Positions 12,808-24,545 are shown, numbered from the stretch's first letter. The stretch: 64,000 nt of DNA from Myotis daubentonii (GCF_963259705.1 NC_081844.1:29900294-29964293); one strand, 5' to 3'. The notes: generated by a model from the sequence alone, not told the origin. Numbers and translations are program-made.

Positions 12808-13030
12808 GGGGCCTAGCCAGTTTGGCTCAGTGGATAGAGCATTGGCCTGGGAACTGAAGGGTCCCAGGTTTGATTCCTGTCAAGGGCACATGCCTGGGTT
12901 GCAGACTTAATCCCCACTAGGGGGCGTGCAGGAGGCAACCGATGAATGATTCTCATCATTGATGTTTCTATCTCTCCCTTTCCCTTCCTCTCTGAAGTCA
13001 ATAAACATATAAATAAATAAATATGAAAGG
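12808..13030 (+). repeat. Ves SINE
   Basis: Head CCTAGCCAGTTTGGCTCAGT, a B-box like GGTTTGATTCC, then the TCATTGATG block and a TC-rich tail ending in an ATAAATAAATA stretch. Confidence 0.9.
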
Positions 13031-14508
13031 TGGTTTTAAAAAAGAAAAAGACTTACCCTGAAATGGAAAACAAAACATCAATCAATACTATTTTTTTTTA
13101 ATTGCTGTTGGGGCCTTTATAGAACAGTTTCCTGCACGCTAGGCTAACACACAGCACTGGTTATATGTGACTAGCCCCTCGCACATCATCATAAGGCTGA
13201 TTTAGAAGTTTATGAAACTCCTTAGAATATTCAGTAGTGCTTAACATTATTTTTGCTTCCTTAATGGGCGAGAGGAATAGTATTTATCTTATTATCTTCT
13301 CCTGTTTGCTGTAATTAAGGAAGAGTCTTCATCTCACCACATCCTTCTTGCAGGCTCAATCCCCTTTGCCTTTTTATGTCTATAAAACTGTGCCCTTTTA
13401 CAAGTTTTAATTCCACAACACCTGGCCTTTCTCTTCAGGACCTGGAGCTGAGGTTAGGCTTAGACCAACACTCTTTGGTGGGAAGGTGCTCTGCAGTCAG
13501 GAAGCATTGGTTTCTTTTTGTTTTGGTCCCTGGCTCACCAATACTTGGCTCCCAGTGGCTGTCACTCAAGGACAGCTGCTCCCTCTGGGCAGGTCGGACC
13601 AGCTCTGCAATTTGGTGTGCACGTCATGGCACCAAGCAGGGATTTCTGAAACCAATGACTGCTATAGATGATGGTGCAAGGAAACAGGCTCCTGTGTGGG
13701 AAAAACTGACACCTGTAACCAGTTGGCTTTGTATGGGAGCACACTATAATAGTGACACATAAAGAAAAATGTGTAATGGCTTATCCATAAGGAGAAAAAA
13801 TCAGTGTTTAGAGATCAAAACGGCGAACTAGTTCCACATTTCAGTTTTTTCCATATACAGCTAACATGACACTTGAAATGTATTCTGCATGACTTCGAAA
13901 TCATTTTTATAGCTGGATTTTTCAGAATTGAGACATAGCTAGATCTCCAGGAGGAGCAGAACTGGTGTTGGGCTTCTCTGGGATAAGAATGTAAGAATGA
14001 TTCATCTTAACCCTCTTGCCATGGGAGTAGTCAATGTTGACTACCAAAGATGGCAAGTTTGGTTTGTATCCTTGGTTCCTTTGGGATAGACCCTAGAAAA
14101 GATCATGACTTCTCCTTTCTCTTCTTTATTCCCCACTGGCAGATGATTCTGTTTCAAGTTTCCTCCGATTTGTGGCATTTCCTGGGCTTTGGTGTCCTGT
14201 GTGTTAGGTGGTGCCTAGGTGGTCATTGAAGATACAGCTAACTATCAGCATGATCCCTTCCTGAACTGTTTGAATTCCTAAATATAGGGTATGGGAAAGA
14301 AGTCTAGCTGCCTTCAGACTGTGGCTTCCTAGAGACAGGCATGTCTCCTGTGACTGTCTCACCTGACCACATCTCTTCCATATGTGATTGGGGACCCACT
14401 GTCACCATTTTGCCCCTCCTCCAGGAAGTAAGTAAATTGTCTCACTTACTTCTAAAGACTACTGACCTGCCTGGATGGTACAATGAGCCTCATCTAAAAC
14501 TCGTATCC
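13031..14508. other. Intron sequence, nothing recognised
   Basis: The stretch has no obvious transposon. The 128-codon open frame at 13376-13762 has overlapping frames on the other strand and no match that I recognise. A weak AATAAA-less, unspliced frame like this is most likely chance. Confidence 0.5.
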
Positions 14509-14705
14509 TTGCCCTGGCTGGTATTGCTCAGTTGGTTGACTTCAAAATCATTGAAAGGTTGTTGGTTTGATTCCCGGTCAAGGCACATACCCAGATTGCA
14601 GGTTCAATTCCCAGTGAGGGCGCACACTGGAGGCAACTGATTGATGTTTCTCACATCGATTTATTTTCTCTCTCCCTCTCCCTTCCTCTCTCTATAAAAA
14701 ATTTT
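14509..14705 (+). repeat. Ves-like SINE (older)
   Basis: Begins GCCCTGGCTGGTATTGCTCAG, with the GGTTCAATTCCC B-box duplicated in form, and ends with a TC-rich stretch and A/T tail. Confidence 0.85.
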
Positions 14706-14973
14706 AATTAAAAACTGGAATTCTTGAATTCATGAACTTAAGTTAAAAGCAGACTCCCCACCCTCCAACCCCTCCCCCCCAGCCCCCTCCCCAAGAAAAA
14801 ACACCAGTAGTTTGTAATCTTTCTTCAGGGCCGCTTTCAGAATTTGCTGAAAGTTAGGAATTTTTTCCTCAGAAGAACAGGCATAGACATGTGCATACCA
14901 ACCCACTTATATTTCATGTTCAAGTTCAGGTTCATGGACTCCCTGAAGTATACCCTCATGAATTCATGGACCA

Positions 14974-15410
14974 TGCCGGGGTCCAGCCCGGGGGTCCAGG
15001 GGTTCCCAAAGGTGTGGACGGAGTTGGCGAAGAACGTTTTACACAGAGACAGCGTTCAGAACTCTCTAGCTCTCTTTGGTCTCCGTGGGTCTTCCTGTGC
15101 CTGCCTGAGGCCACAGAGAAAGATCCTGAGGCAAGCTGAGCCTTTATTTTATAGTCAGAGGTAAAGAAGGTAGTGGTTTCCATAGTTACACTGTTCTTGT
15201 GAGTTTCACTTGTTTTTGTTCTTGTTCTTGCTGAGCTTCCCTCAGCCCATTAGCTTCCCAGATAAGATCTAGGGAGCTTCATAAGGTCAAGCCTAAATAT
15301 GCTAAGAGGACTGTGCCCTCTAAGCTGGGACTTGTTTGTGACTTTGCCAACAGGTCAGTCTGAGGCTTAACCCTATAGCGGCTCTCCACCGGACCCAGTT
15401 ATAGGATCCT
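14974..15410 (-). mobile_element. Probable solo LTR of an endogenous retrovirus
   Basis: On the minus strand the segment has an LTR-like order: a promoter with TATAAA immediately followed by an AATAAA polyadenylation-type signal, here overlapped as CTATAAAATAAAGG near 15146-15159. The end GGACCCCGGCA terminates in the usual CA. No gag, pol or env sequence is attached. The upstream end and the target duplication could not be fixed. Class II (betaretrovirus-like) is my best guess from its style. Confidence 0.5.
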
Positions 15411-15486
15411 GCTGTAGTCATTTGAATGGGCAAACTGCAGAGTTTAAACCATCTTCTGAGTATTCTCTAGGTGTTTAAAAGTAGAA

Positions 15487-15707
15487 GGACAATGCCGAAA
15501 CCGGTTTGGCTCAGTGGATAGAGCGTCGGCCTGCGGACTGAAAGGTCCCAGGTTCGATTCCGGTCAAGGGCATGTACCTTGGTTGTGGGCACATCCCCAG
15601 TGGGAGATGTGCAAGAGGCAGCTAATCGATGTTTCTCATCAATGTTTCTAACTCTCTATCCCTTTCCCTTCCTCTCTGTAAAAAATCAATAAAATATATA
15701 TTTTTTA
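15487..15707 (+). repeat. Ves SINE with target duplication
   Basis: A young copy with a clean head (GCCGAAACCGGTTTGGCTCAG) and tail CAATAAAATATATA. AAAAGTAGAA occurs at 15477-15486 and again at 15708-15717. Confidence 0.95.
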
Positions 15708-15717
15708 AAAAGTAGAA

Positions 15718-15905
15718 TGAGTGACAAGTACTATTGAGTGGGTACAGAGTTTTACTTTTGCAAGATGAAAAAAGTTCTGGAGATGGATGGGAGTGATGGT
15801 TGTCTAACAATGCAACTGTACTTAGTGCAGGTGAACTGTACACTTAAAAATGGTCAAAGTGATAAATTGTTGTTATATATATTTTACCACTATTAAAAAT
15901 AACTA
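15718..15905 (+). repeat. Sense L1 3' end fragment
   Basis: Contains the L1 3' UTR blocks 'ctggagatggatgg', 'gtgaactgtacacttaaaaatgg' and 'tatattttaccac', ending in an A-rich stretch. Confidence 0.75.
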
Positions 15906-16261
15906 ATATTTCACTCAGGTTGTATTTCCCAGTGTTACATTAAAGAGGTGTGTTTTCCTTAGTTTCCATCTCCTAAGTCCCACCTCTCTTGCTGAATCAT
16001 AGGATCATAGAGCTAGTGAAGACCCTAAAAATCTATCTTGTACATAGTCATGTTCTAACATGTGTGCTGGTGCATTTGGGGACCTGGGGGTGAACAAAAA
16101 ATGAGAAACAACCTTGGCAGGGATTTCAGAAAGGAGATAATAGGACTGATTTGTTCAGAGTCCTTTGATTGTCCACTGGATAATCAACAAAAAACATTGG
16201 AAAGCAGGTGTTTTTCTGTGAATGTAAAGATCACTAAGAAATGCTTTCTAAATGGCCATCT

Positions 16262-17050
16262 AACACAGAGTCAGCAACTAACCCTGGGGCCAAATCTGGC
16301 ATGATGCCTGGTTTTGTGTAACTCTTGCACATTTTCAAATGGTTGGAAAAAATCAAAAGAATATTTTATGATGCATAAAAATTATATGAAAATAAAATTT
16401 CAGTGTCCATAAAGTTTTATTGGACAGCTCTAGGGCTGGGACTAGGGCAGTGATGGCGAACCTATGACACACGTGTGTCAGAGGTGACACGTGAACTCAT
16501 TTTTTTGGTTGATTTTTCTTTGTTAAATGGCATTTAAATATATAAAATAAATGTCAAAAATTCAAGTCTTTGTTTTACTATGGTTGCAAATATCAAAAAA
16601 TTTCTATATGTGACACGGCACCAGAGTTAAGTTAGGGTTTTTCAAAATGCCGACACGCCGAGCTCAAAAGGTTCGCCATCACTGGACTAGGGTGAAACAA
16701 GTGGGCATTCATCTTGGACACAAAATTTAAGGGGTAGGTGGTGCCAAAAAACTCAGTCATCAAGATAAATAATATTTTAAATGCAGTATTTTTTAAAATC
16801 AAAATGCCGAGATACCCATGGTGAGCAAAATACCAAAATTTTAAATAAAGCTAAAGTCAGTATTGCTGAATCCACCCCGCCCCCCCCCATTACCCCAGGC
16901 TCTAGTAGTGTTCTGAAGGGCATGAAGGCAGCCACACTCATTCCTTACTTACTGTCCATGGTGACTTTTTAGAAATAGTGACAGATAACCCTATGGCCCA
17001 TGGAGTGAAAAATACTCTGGCCCTTTAAGGAAAAAGTTTGCCAACCCCTG
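16262..17050 (-). repeat. Old hAT-like remnant interrupted by other insertions
   Basis: Left part 16262-16447 ('cagagtcagcaactaaccc', 'ccataaagttttattgg') and right part about 16985-17050 ('ggccctttaaggaaaaagtttgcc') belong to one element. It is split by the hAT copy B and by an unassigned segment with a poly-C run near 16880. Orientation is tentative. Confidence 0.45.
16448..16684 (+). mobile_element. Non-autonomous hAT element, copy B
   Basis: Same family as the copy at 4358: inverted ends CAGTGATGGCGAACC and GGTTCGCCATCACTG. The 8-bp target duplication GACTAGGG is perfect (16440-16447 and 16685-16692), which marks hAT transposition. Confidence 0.95.
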
Positions 17051-17554
17051 ATTGAAATCAATTTACTATATTAATCCCTAAGAGCAAATAACTATAACCA
17101 AATTACAGATCCATTTCCTCTGTCTACTTTTTTTATGTGCCTTTTAAAAAAATGAGTATACACTCATAAATTATTTAATTTTTAGATAATGGCCTTTATA
17201 AGTCAATAGGGACAATTCACACTGAATTAAAAAGCACGATGATGCTCTTGGGCTATGATGATTGACTGAGTATGTAATTACCTGCATCAAAATTGTAGAA
17301 GTCATCATTAACTTTTTTATTAATTAAATACTTAATTATTTAGCCCTTCATTTACTGGGCTGACTTGACTGGGCTTCTTTCATAAAATGATATATTTTCT
17401 GCCCAGCTGCCATATATAAGTCTTAAGAAGCTCAACTAAGAAGTTAAGTATTATTAAAATCATAACATAGTAAATGCCAAGGGAACTTCCTCCCTGGTTT
17501 TCCTGTTTTCATTTTTTTCTCCTAATAGTCTAAAATGTTTGCTGTTTTAAAAAC
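17051..17554. other. AT-rich intron block, no repeat recognised
   Basis: Low-GC sequence with several TTAATTAA- and TAATTA-type motifs around 17310-17345. Nothing else is identified. Confidence 0.5.
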
Positions 17555-18010
17555 ATAAGTCAGATCATATTGTGCCTTCACCCTGGGCTTCTTTCAGGAA
17601 TTGGAATAAAATCCAGACTTGTGGCCATGCCCTCAGGGTCTCTGCTGACCTCTGGACAGCCTGCTCCTTTGCCCCAGGGCCTTTGTACCTGCTATTCCCT
17701 GTGCCTGGAATGTTCTCTCTCACATCTACCCAGTTTGGCTTCTGCTCAGGTCAGGTCCAGCCAGCATATTGAGAGGTTGGGAGCCCCTCCCCACCACTGT
17801 CTCAGTCCTGTTCCTCTGCTGTCTTCTTTTGTCCCAGCCCCAATCTCTCTGCAGTCACCTTGTATATATGGTTTCTGGTCTTTTATCTGACTCCTCTGCA
17901 CAAGCATGTCAGCTTCCCCACAGCAGGGCTTTCATCTGACTTACTCACCTTTGAATGTTCATAGCCTAGAATAGTGCCTGGCACTCAGTAAATTCACTGT
18001 GTTTCCTTCT
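17555..18010 (+). repeat. L2 LINE 3' region
   Basis: Has the L2-type blocks 'gggcctttgtacctgctattccctgtgcctggaatg' in divided form and a terminal 'agaatagtgcctggcactcagtaaa'. The phase-overlapping open frames here are old L2 remnants or chance. Confidence 0.65.
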
Positions 18011-18151
18011 TGTTTATTTCTAGTTTAAGTTTACGTACGTTCATGTTCATCTTTTGGGGTGTATGTTTTCACACATGCATGGATTCTACAAATATTTGAG
18101 AGCCTGCTGTGTGTCAGGCACTTAATATCTTGGAGAATGTACCTCATTCTT

Positions 18152-18392
18152 TTGTTGTTGTTAATCCTCAATGGAGGATATTTTTCCATTGATTTTCAAA
18201 AAGGGTGTAGGAAAAGGGAGAGACAGAGAGAAACATCGATGTGTCTACATCAACTGGTTGCCTCCCGCATGCGCCCTGACAGGGCCAGGAATCAAGCCTG
18301 CAACCAAGGTACATGCCCTTGACTAGAATCAAACCTGGGACCCTTCAGTCCGCAGAGCAATGCTGTATCAACTGAGCCAAACTGGCTAGGGC
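18152..18392 (-). repeat. Ves SINE
   Basis: Minus-oriented: the 'taatcctcaatggaggatattt' tail is at the left and the head complement AACTGAGCCAAACTGGCTAG ends near 18389. Confidence 0.9.
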
Positions 18393-18414
18393 ACATACCT
18401 CATACTTTCTAATG

Positions 18415-18609
18415 GTATTAAAGTATACAGCAAGGATGTACCATTATTTATTTAATAATTTTTCTATTGATAAACATGTAAATTGTTTCTGCTTTTTGGT
18501 GACTTTAAATAATGCTACCAGAGACATGTTGTCCACATACATTAAATTTTTTACAAGTTTTTTTTGAGACATATTTCAGGTACCATGACATTGACCCATT
18601 TAAAGTATA
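18415..18609 (-). repeat. Older antisense L1, left part
   Basis: Old L1 sequence that continues at 20536 beyond the half-L1 insertion: the text up to 'aaagtatacagttcagcag' is resumed there with 'agtatatccacagagttgtgc'. Confidence 0.7.
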
Positions 18610-18625
18610 CAGTTCAGCAGTTTTT

Positions 18626-20519
18626 TTTTTTAATTAAATCTTTATTGTTCAGATTATTACATTTGTTCCTCTTTTTCCCCCCATAACTCCCCTCCTCCCA
18701 GTTCCCGCCCCACCCTCCGCCCTCACTCCCCACCCACTGTCCTCATCCATAGGTGCACGATTTTTGTCCAGTCTCTTCCCGCATCTCCCACACCCCTTTC
18801 CCCCCCAAGAATAGTCAGTCCATTCCCTTTCTATGTCCCTGATTCTATTATGATCACCAGATTATTTATTCACTTGATTCTTAGATTCACTTGTTGATAG
18901 ATGCATGTTTGTTGTTCATAATTTGTACCTTTACCTTTTTCTTCTTCTTCCTCTTCTTAAAGGATACCTTTCAGCATTTCATATAATCCTGGTTTGGTGG
19001 TGATGAACTCCTTTAGCTTTTCCTTATCTGTGAAGCTCTTTATCTGACTTTCAGTTCTGAATGATAGCTTTGCTGGATAAAGTAATCTTGGTTGTAGGTT
19101 CTTGGTATTCATCACTTTGAATATTTCTTGCCATTCCCTTCTGGCCTGCAAAGTTTCTGTTGAGAAATCAGCTGACAGTCGTATGGGTATTCCCTTGTAG
19201 GTAACTGCCTTTCTTTCTCTTGCTGCTTTTAAGATTCTCTCTTTGTCCTTTGCTCTTGGCATTTTAATTATGATGTGTCTTGGCGTGGTCCTCTTTGGAT
19301 TCCTTTTGTTTGGGGTTCTCTGCGCTTCCTGGACCTGTAAGTCTATTTCTTTCACCAGGTGGGGGAAGTTTTCTGTCATTATTTCTTCAAATAGGTTTTC
19401 AATATCTTGCTCGCTCTCATCTTCTGGCACCCCTATAATTCTGATGTTGGTATGCTTGAAGCTGTCCCAGAGGCTCCTTACACTATCTTCGTATTTTCGG
19501 ATTCTTTTTTCATTTTGCTTTTCTGGTTGGGTGTTTTTTGCTTCTTTGCATTTCAAATCTTTGCCTTGATTTTTTGCGCTCCTCTGGTCTGCTGTTGGGA
19601 GTCTGTATAGTATTCGTTATTTCAGTCCGTGTATGCTTAATTCCTAGTTGGTTCTTTATCATAACATCGAGGGTCTCATTAGTTTTCTTGAGGATCTCAC
19701 TACATTTATCGGCAGCTTCTAGACAGTTCTTAAGAGACCTTAAAAGTGTGGTTTTGAACTCAATATCCTCCATTGACAGTTTTGTCCTGTTTCTTTGTCT
19801 CCACATTTTTTATGCTTTCTTGGTACACCCCCTAGTGGTCTTTGTGCACAGTCTTGTTGTAGTTAAGCCTTCATTGATGTGGGCAATACCGGGGGTGATT
19901 TGACCTCCAGGCTAACTGGCTATGAGAGTCCGCTGTGTCTGCAGTGGGAGAGCTTCTGTGCTGGATCTCTAGGGCGGTGCTAATCTAGCATTTGCCTGAG
20001 GCTATCCGGCAAATGGCTCTGCGCAGGGCTTGGGCGGGGCGGGTCCCCGGGGATCTACAGGGCGGGCCGGAACGAGCAGTTATGGGTGCTCTCAGTTCCG
20101 TCCCTAGGGTCTCTGCCTCACAGAGTCCCAGCAACCGCTGCAAACCTCGGAGAGAAAGCTGCCTTCGAGTTCCGACCGAAGCCAGACAGTCCCGCTTCTC
20201 CCGTTTGAGTCTGGGTCCCTAGAGACTCGCCCGGATCTGGAGCTCAGAGTCTGAAACTCCCTCCCGATTGAAAACAACAACCGCGCCCTCCCCCGCCAGC
20301 CCGCTCGCGTGCACTCAGCACCTGAGTATTTCACTTCAGCACTGCGCCTCCTCTGAGTCTGGGTATGATATTCTCTTTCCTCCTAGTTGTAGAATTTCCA
20401 CTCAGCCAGCCTTCCTGTGGTTCTGGATGATGTCCGTTCCGTCTTTAGTTGTTCTTTTTTGAAGTGGTTGTTCGAGGCAGCAATCTCCGGCGTTAACCTA
20501 TGCTGCCATCTTGGTTTCT
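18626..20519 (-). mobile_element. Full-length half-L1 (HAL1-type) retrotransposon
   Basis: A complete-looking non-LTR element with a 16-bp target duplication CAGTTCAGCAGTTTTT (18610-18625 and 20520-20535). On the minus strand it has a GC-rich 5' UTR starting GAAACCAAGATGGCAGC, an L1 ORF1-like region, a short 3' UTR and a T-run on the + strand representing the poly-A tail. No ORF2 (endonuclease/reverse transcriptase) is present, although both ends are intact. HAL1 elements, L1 derivatives with only ORF1, are known in mammals and must use L1 machinery supplied in trans. The insertion is inside an older L1. Confidence 0.85.
18957..19806 (-). pseudogene. L1/HAL1 ORF1p-like coding region, frameshifted
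   Basis: Two overlapping minus-strand frames (19510-19806 and 18957-19556) together cover an ORF1p, the RNA-binding chaperone of L1 ribonucleoprotein. The upstream part (MWRQRNRTKLS) is coiled-coil-like with heptad spacing. The downstream part contains the RRM and C-terminal domain signatures NIRIIGVPEDE, ENFPHLVKEI, RHIIIKMPRAKDKERILKA and PIRLSADFS. The two frames share the same segment near 19510-19556 in different phases, so one small indel there breaks the frame. It is a remnant, not host coding sequence. Confidence 0.85.
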
Positions 20520-20535
20520 CAGTTCAGCAGTTTTT

Positions 20536-20990
20536 AGTATATCCACAGAGTTGTGCAGCCATCACTTCCTAATTCCAGAACATCACAGCACCCCAGAAAG
20601 AAATCCCATCTCCACTAACATTCACTCCCTATCTCCCTTCTTCAGCTCCTGGCAGCCACTGATCTGGTTTCTGTCTCTGTGGATTTGCCTGTCCTGGACA
20701 TTTCACATAAATGGGATCACAAACTGTGGCCTAATTTTGTCTGGCTTTTCTCACTGAGTGTCATGTTTTCAAGGTCCATCCATGTTGTAGTGAGTGTCAG
20801 AGCTTCGCTCCTTTTCATGGCCGAGTACTACTCCAGTGTGTGAAGGGACCACATCTTGATAATCAGCTGATGGACATTTGGATTGTTTGTACTTTGGGGC
20901 TATTGTGAACCATGCTGTCATGAACATTGGTATACAGTATTCATGGGACCATGTCCCTTCCTGGACATGTGTATTTCTATAAGATAAATT
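20536..20990 (-). repeat. Older antisense L1, right part
   Basis: Continuation of the fragment at 18415 after the HAL1 insertion: 'ttccagaacatcacagcacccc', 'ggatttgcctgtcctggacatttcac' in divided form and 'tccatccatgttgtag' are L1 3' region blocks. Confidence 0.75.
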
Positions 20991-22439
20991 CTGAGGGAGA
21001 AGGGAGACACTGCTTCCATTTAGGTCTTCATTCTCAGACCCTCAGTCTTGAGGATTTCCTCTTTCAGGCAAGAATTCTCTACCCCTCGCCCAGAAGCTGG
21101 TGCTGCATGGCTCTGCATTTGCCTCCCTTGCACATGCTCAGGGAGGACAATCCAGGAGCCCTCACCAACTTTGAATTAGTGCTGGAGAAGGCATTGGCAA
21201 AGCCAGTGGTCTAATGATGCAAACCCCAGAAACTTGGAGCAAAAGACAGAAAGCAAAGAAGATCTCCTTGTGGGGAATTGAACAATCTCACCAGCTCGCT
21301 CTCTCACTGGAAAGGACAGCACTAAACACAGTCTGCCTCCGTCACCCTTTGTCAGGCAATTTATGAGACGTTCAGCTATGGACAGTGTACTGTACATGCT
21401 CTGAAGTCTTATGGAAGGGCAGCATTTCTGAGAAGGAAAGGGAGCTGATAAGATGTAATCTTTCTGAAAGCAATGCAGCAGTGTTAATTTGGAGGAAGAG
21501 CTGCTATATTCGGCATGATGATGGGAGAGAAATAAGTATTAAGTGTTGGGCCCAAATATGCCCCGGAATAGAGCACATAGCATGAGGTGCTCCCCGAAGA
21601 ACTTGTCACACTTATTTGTTTTTGAAACCCCAAATAGCAAATAACTGCTTTTAGAGCTTCAGATATTTAAATAGGCAAAAAGCAGCAACTGGTCTTGGTC
21701 CTATATACCGGAGTAGATTACAACAATGACTAATTAGCATTTATTGAGTACCTAATATATGCTGGACTGGCAATTAAACCCCATGTTTGGTAGGCTTCAT
21801 TTTATTTAACACAATTGCCCATAGAGGCAGACAGAATTTATTTTCGCCATTTATGGATAAAGAAATGGAAGTCCATGTGTGTTGGCCAATACCAGCCACT
21901 TTGGGCGGGGCTGCCCCTTACTCATCTTCCGTCTTCCTGAGAATTGGCCTTTAGCCAGGCACTGTCCAGAGCCCCTGCTGTTCCAGGGCAGGCCTATACA
22001 GCAATGGCCTGTGGTTGTCCACGTCATTCATGTGTATGTAAGGACAAACCACACACTTCGTATTTGCTATAGAGAGAAGATTCTGGCAGCATCCTGCTGG
22101 TGTCCTGCATTGTCACAGATGCTATCTTAATACAGCATGGGCCGAGCAATAGCCTGGGCAGATAGATGCTATAGCTCCCCAATGAGTAACGTTTAGCCCA
22201 AATTATTGAGATCAGTATCCACATTTAATCTAATCTTAAGCTTGAAATTTGCATAAAAAAGAGGATTTGATTTACCTAGAAATGCAGTTGCATCTTCATT
22301 ATTCCAGTGTAGTAAACTTTAGTGGGGCTTTTATAACTCAACCTTTTCCCCTTAATTCAGATTATTTCAAATTTCATGTGGGTGGAAATCTCAAATATTT
22401 ATCTTAAAAAGACATGTTAATGTAGTAATAAATGCTGTT
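20991..22439. other. Intron sequence with one old MIR near 21730-21860
   Basis: The block 'agcatttattgagtacctaatatatgctgg' at about 21737-21766 is the reverse of a MIR core and the following sequence fits a minus-strand MIR. The other 1.3 kb shows nothing I recognise. Confidence 0.5.
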
Positions 22440-22835
22440 CAAATGTAACAGTGGTAGAAGATTGGATAAAGAAGATGTGCATATACACAATGGAATACTA
22501 GACCGAATACTGCCACTTGCAACATGAATGGACCTTGAGAATATTATGCTAAGTGAAATAAGTCAGGCAGAAAACGCTAAGAACCATATAAATTCACTCA
22601 TGTGGGATATAAAACAAATTCGTGAACACAACAGCAGTGTGGTGGGTGCCAGAGAGAAGGGGGTGGGAGTAGGAGTGAAAGAGGCCTAATATATGGTGAC
22701 AGAAGATGATTTGACTTTGGATGGTGGGCACACAGTACAATATACAGATCTTGTAATATAGAAATCCACACCTGAAACCTATATGATCCTATTAACCAAT
22801 GTCACCCTAATACACTTAATTTAAAAATGGTAACG
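22440..22835 (+). repeat. Sense L1 3' end fragment
   Basis: ORF2 end and 3' UTR of L1 in sense: 'acaatggaatactagaccg', 'gaccttgagaatattatgctaag' in divided form, followed by a tail near 22820. Confidence 0.8.
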
Positions 22836-23059
22836 GTGGAAATGATCACCTGGACAGCCAAGTTATGTCAGCTGCCAGGCTTCCAGAAGCAAGGAGAACT
22901 GGAACCACTATTGGCACACAGGAGGGTTTGAAAGATGGCTGCTTGACCTAGGGTACATTCTGAGTGAGAGCAAAGAGCGAGAGGGGAGGATGGAAAGGCC
23001 CGTTCACCGTTCCTTGAGTTATGTCTCACAACACTCATTTGTTTCTCTTTTCACCTTTC

Positions 23060-23283
23060 TTTTTTTAAAAAAAATATATTTTATTGATTTTTTACAGAGA
23101 GGAAGGGAGAGAGATAGATAGTCAGAAACATCGATGAGAGAGAAACATCCATCAGCTGCCTCCTGCACATCTCCTACTGGGGATATGCCCGCAACCAAGG
23201 TACATGCCCTTGACCGGAATTGAACCCGGGACCTTTCAGTCCGCAGGCCGACGCTCTATCCACTGAGCCAAACCGGTTTTGGC
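23060..23283 (-). repeat. Ves SINE with target duplication
   Basis: A young minus-oriented copy flanked by TCTCTTTTCACCTTTC at 23044-23059 and 23284-23299. Confidence 0.95.
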
Positions 23284-23299
23284 TCTCTTTTCACCTTTC

Positions 23300-24245
23300 A
23301 AGCAGAGCAACATCACTTTATTTCTTTTTCTCCTAAATGATCTTTTGCTCTGCTTTGGGGGCTGACTTAATGAGGAACTGGGAATGGAGACACCGAAAAC
23401 AGAACCAGACGAAGCAAGGCATTTGTCAAGACATTGCGAGCTGCTTGCCCATTTCACACTCTGGGGTCTTCCCCAACCCCATGCCAGTGGGAAGTGTTTA
23501 CTGATAAAAATGAAGGCTTATCTTAATATTGATGGAATAGGGAAAATATTTTCAAGGTTTTATGATGTACTCTTAAATTTAATTACACTTCCCCCCAAGC
23601 TTTTGATTAGAATGTCTTTCTAAAATGGAATTAATTTCAATGTATCTTCTTAGCATTAATTAGGATTAATTAGATTTCAAACTAAAATATCTCCAAGATT
23701 TCATTCTTTGAGCTTAATTAGAATAACAAGTTCAACAACAATAGTAAAATTTATTTTGTTTCATTTTGTCAAAGTACCATGAAGTTTTGCTTTGGGGTTG
23801 AAACTTTCACAGGGACAGAATAAAATGTCCTTTGTTTTCAGAGGATTGGATGGAGGGTTGAGATGAGGAGAAGGGAGATGATGGATGGGATAAATATTTC
23901 TCATTTTTGCCTTTCATTTTCATGTCCTCAGAGCTCCCTGGGTCTTGCTGAAGGATCTTTGACTAGATTTTCAGTCCTGGGGCCACTTGAGATATATCAT
24001 CATCCCCCCCAGAGACTGTTGAGCACTAAAAGCAATAGAAGTTTCCTTCCTTCCCTAGACAGGTAGACACTTCTCGAGCTGGCCCAAGTCTATTCATTGA
24101 CCAGAGCAGGAGAACTCTGTTTCTGAAACTCTCACTGCAAGACCCCTGGCCTCCCCCATTTATCTTATGTTAAATTTCTTGGTAATCTTGCATAGTTCAA
24201 ACATGACTTAGCAAGAAATACACTTCTATTTTTCTATGTGGCTCT
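23300..24245. other. Intron sequence, AT-rich with homeodomain-like motifs
   Basis: The block 23590-23760 contains repeated TAATTA, TTAATTAG and ATTAATT motifs; no transposon is recognised in this segment. Confidence 0.5.
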
Positions 24246-24394
24246 GGAGCTTTTTTTATAAAATCTTTACCTGAGGAGGATATGCTCACTAATACTAGAG
24301 AGAGGGTTAGGGAGAGGGGGGGGGGGGGGGGAGAGAGAGAGAGAGAGAAACATTGATGTGAGAGAAAATATCCATCAGTTGCCTTCCATATGTG
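24246..24394 (-). repeat. Ves SINE fragment with G and GA microsatellites
   Basis: Only the tail half remains, with a G-run at 24317-24331 and a GA run after it. The head is absent, replaced by the next repeat at about 24395. Confidence 0.7.
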
Positions 24395-24545
24395 CATAAT
24401 ACCATGGATGGGGTGGCTTATAAACAACAGAAATTTATTGTGCACAGTTCTGGAGGCTGGAAGTTCAAGATCAGGGTGCCAGTCCCTCTTCTGGGTTATA
24501 GACTTCTCACTGTGTCCTCCTATAGTAGAAGGGGCTAGTCTTATG
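24395..24545 (-). repeat. MaLR-type LTR fragment
   Basis: Reads 'gggtggcttataaacaacag', 'ttctggaggctggaagttca', the complement of the 3' end of the ancient mammalian LTRs of the MLT/MST group. It is short and truncated. Confidence 0.55.

Noticed and set aside
13376..13762. A 128-codon frame in otherwise unassigned intron sequence
   Set aside because: It has no recognised domain, no splice or promoter context, and competing frames on both strands.
15494..15560. tRNA-like A and B boxes, here and in other Ves copies
   Set aside because: These are the tRNA-derived heads of Ves SINEs, not tRNA genes: no anticodon arm with flanking acceptor stem is preserved.
18957..19806. A 199-codon open frame that could be taken as a host RNA-binding protein
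   Set aside because: It is L1/HAL1 ORF1 with a frameshift, inside an element with a target duplication.
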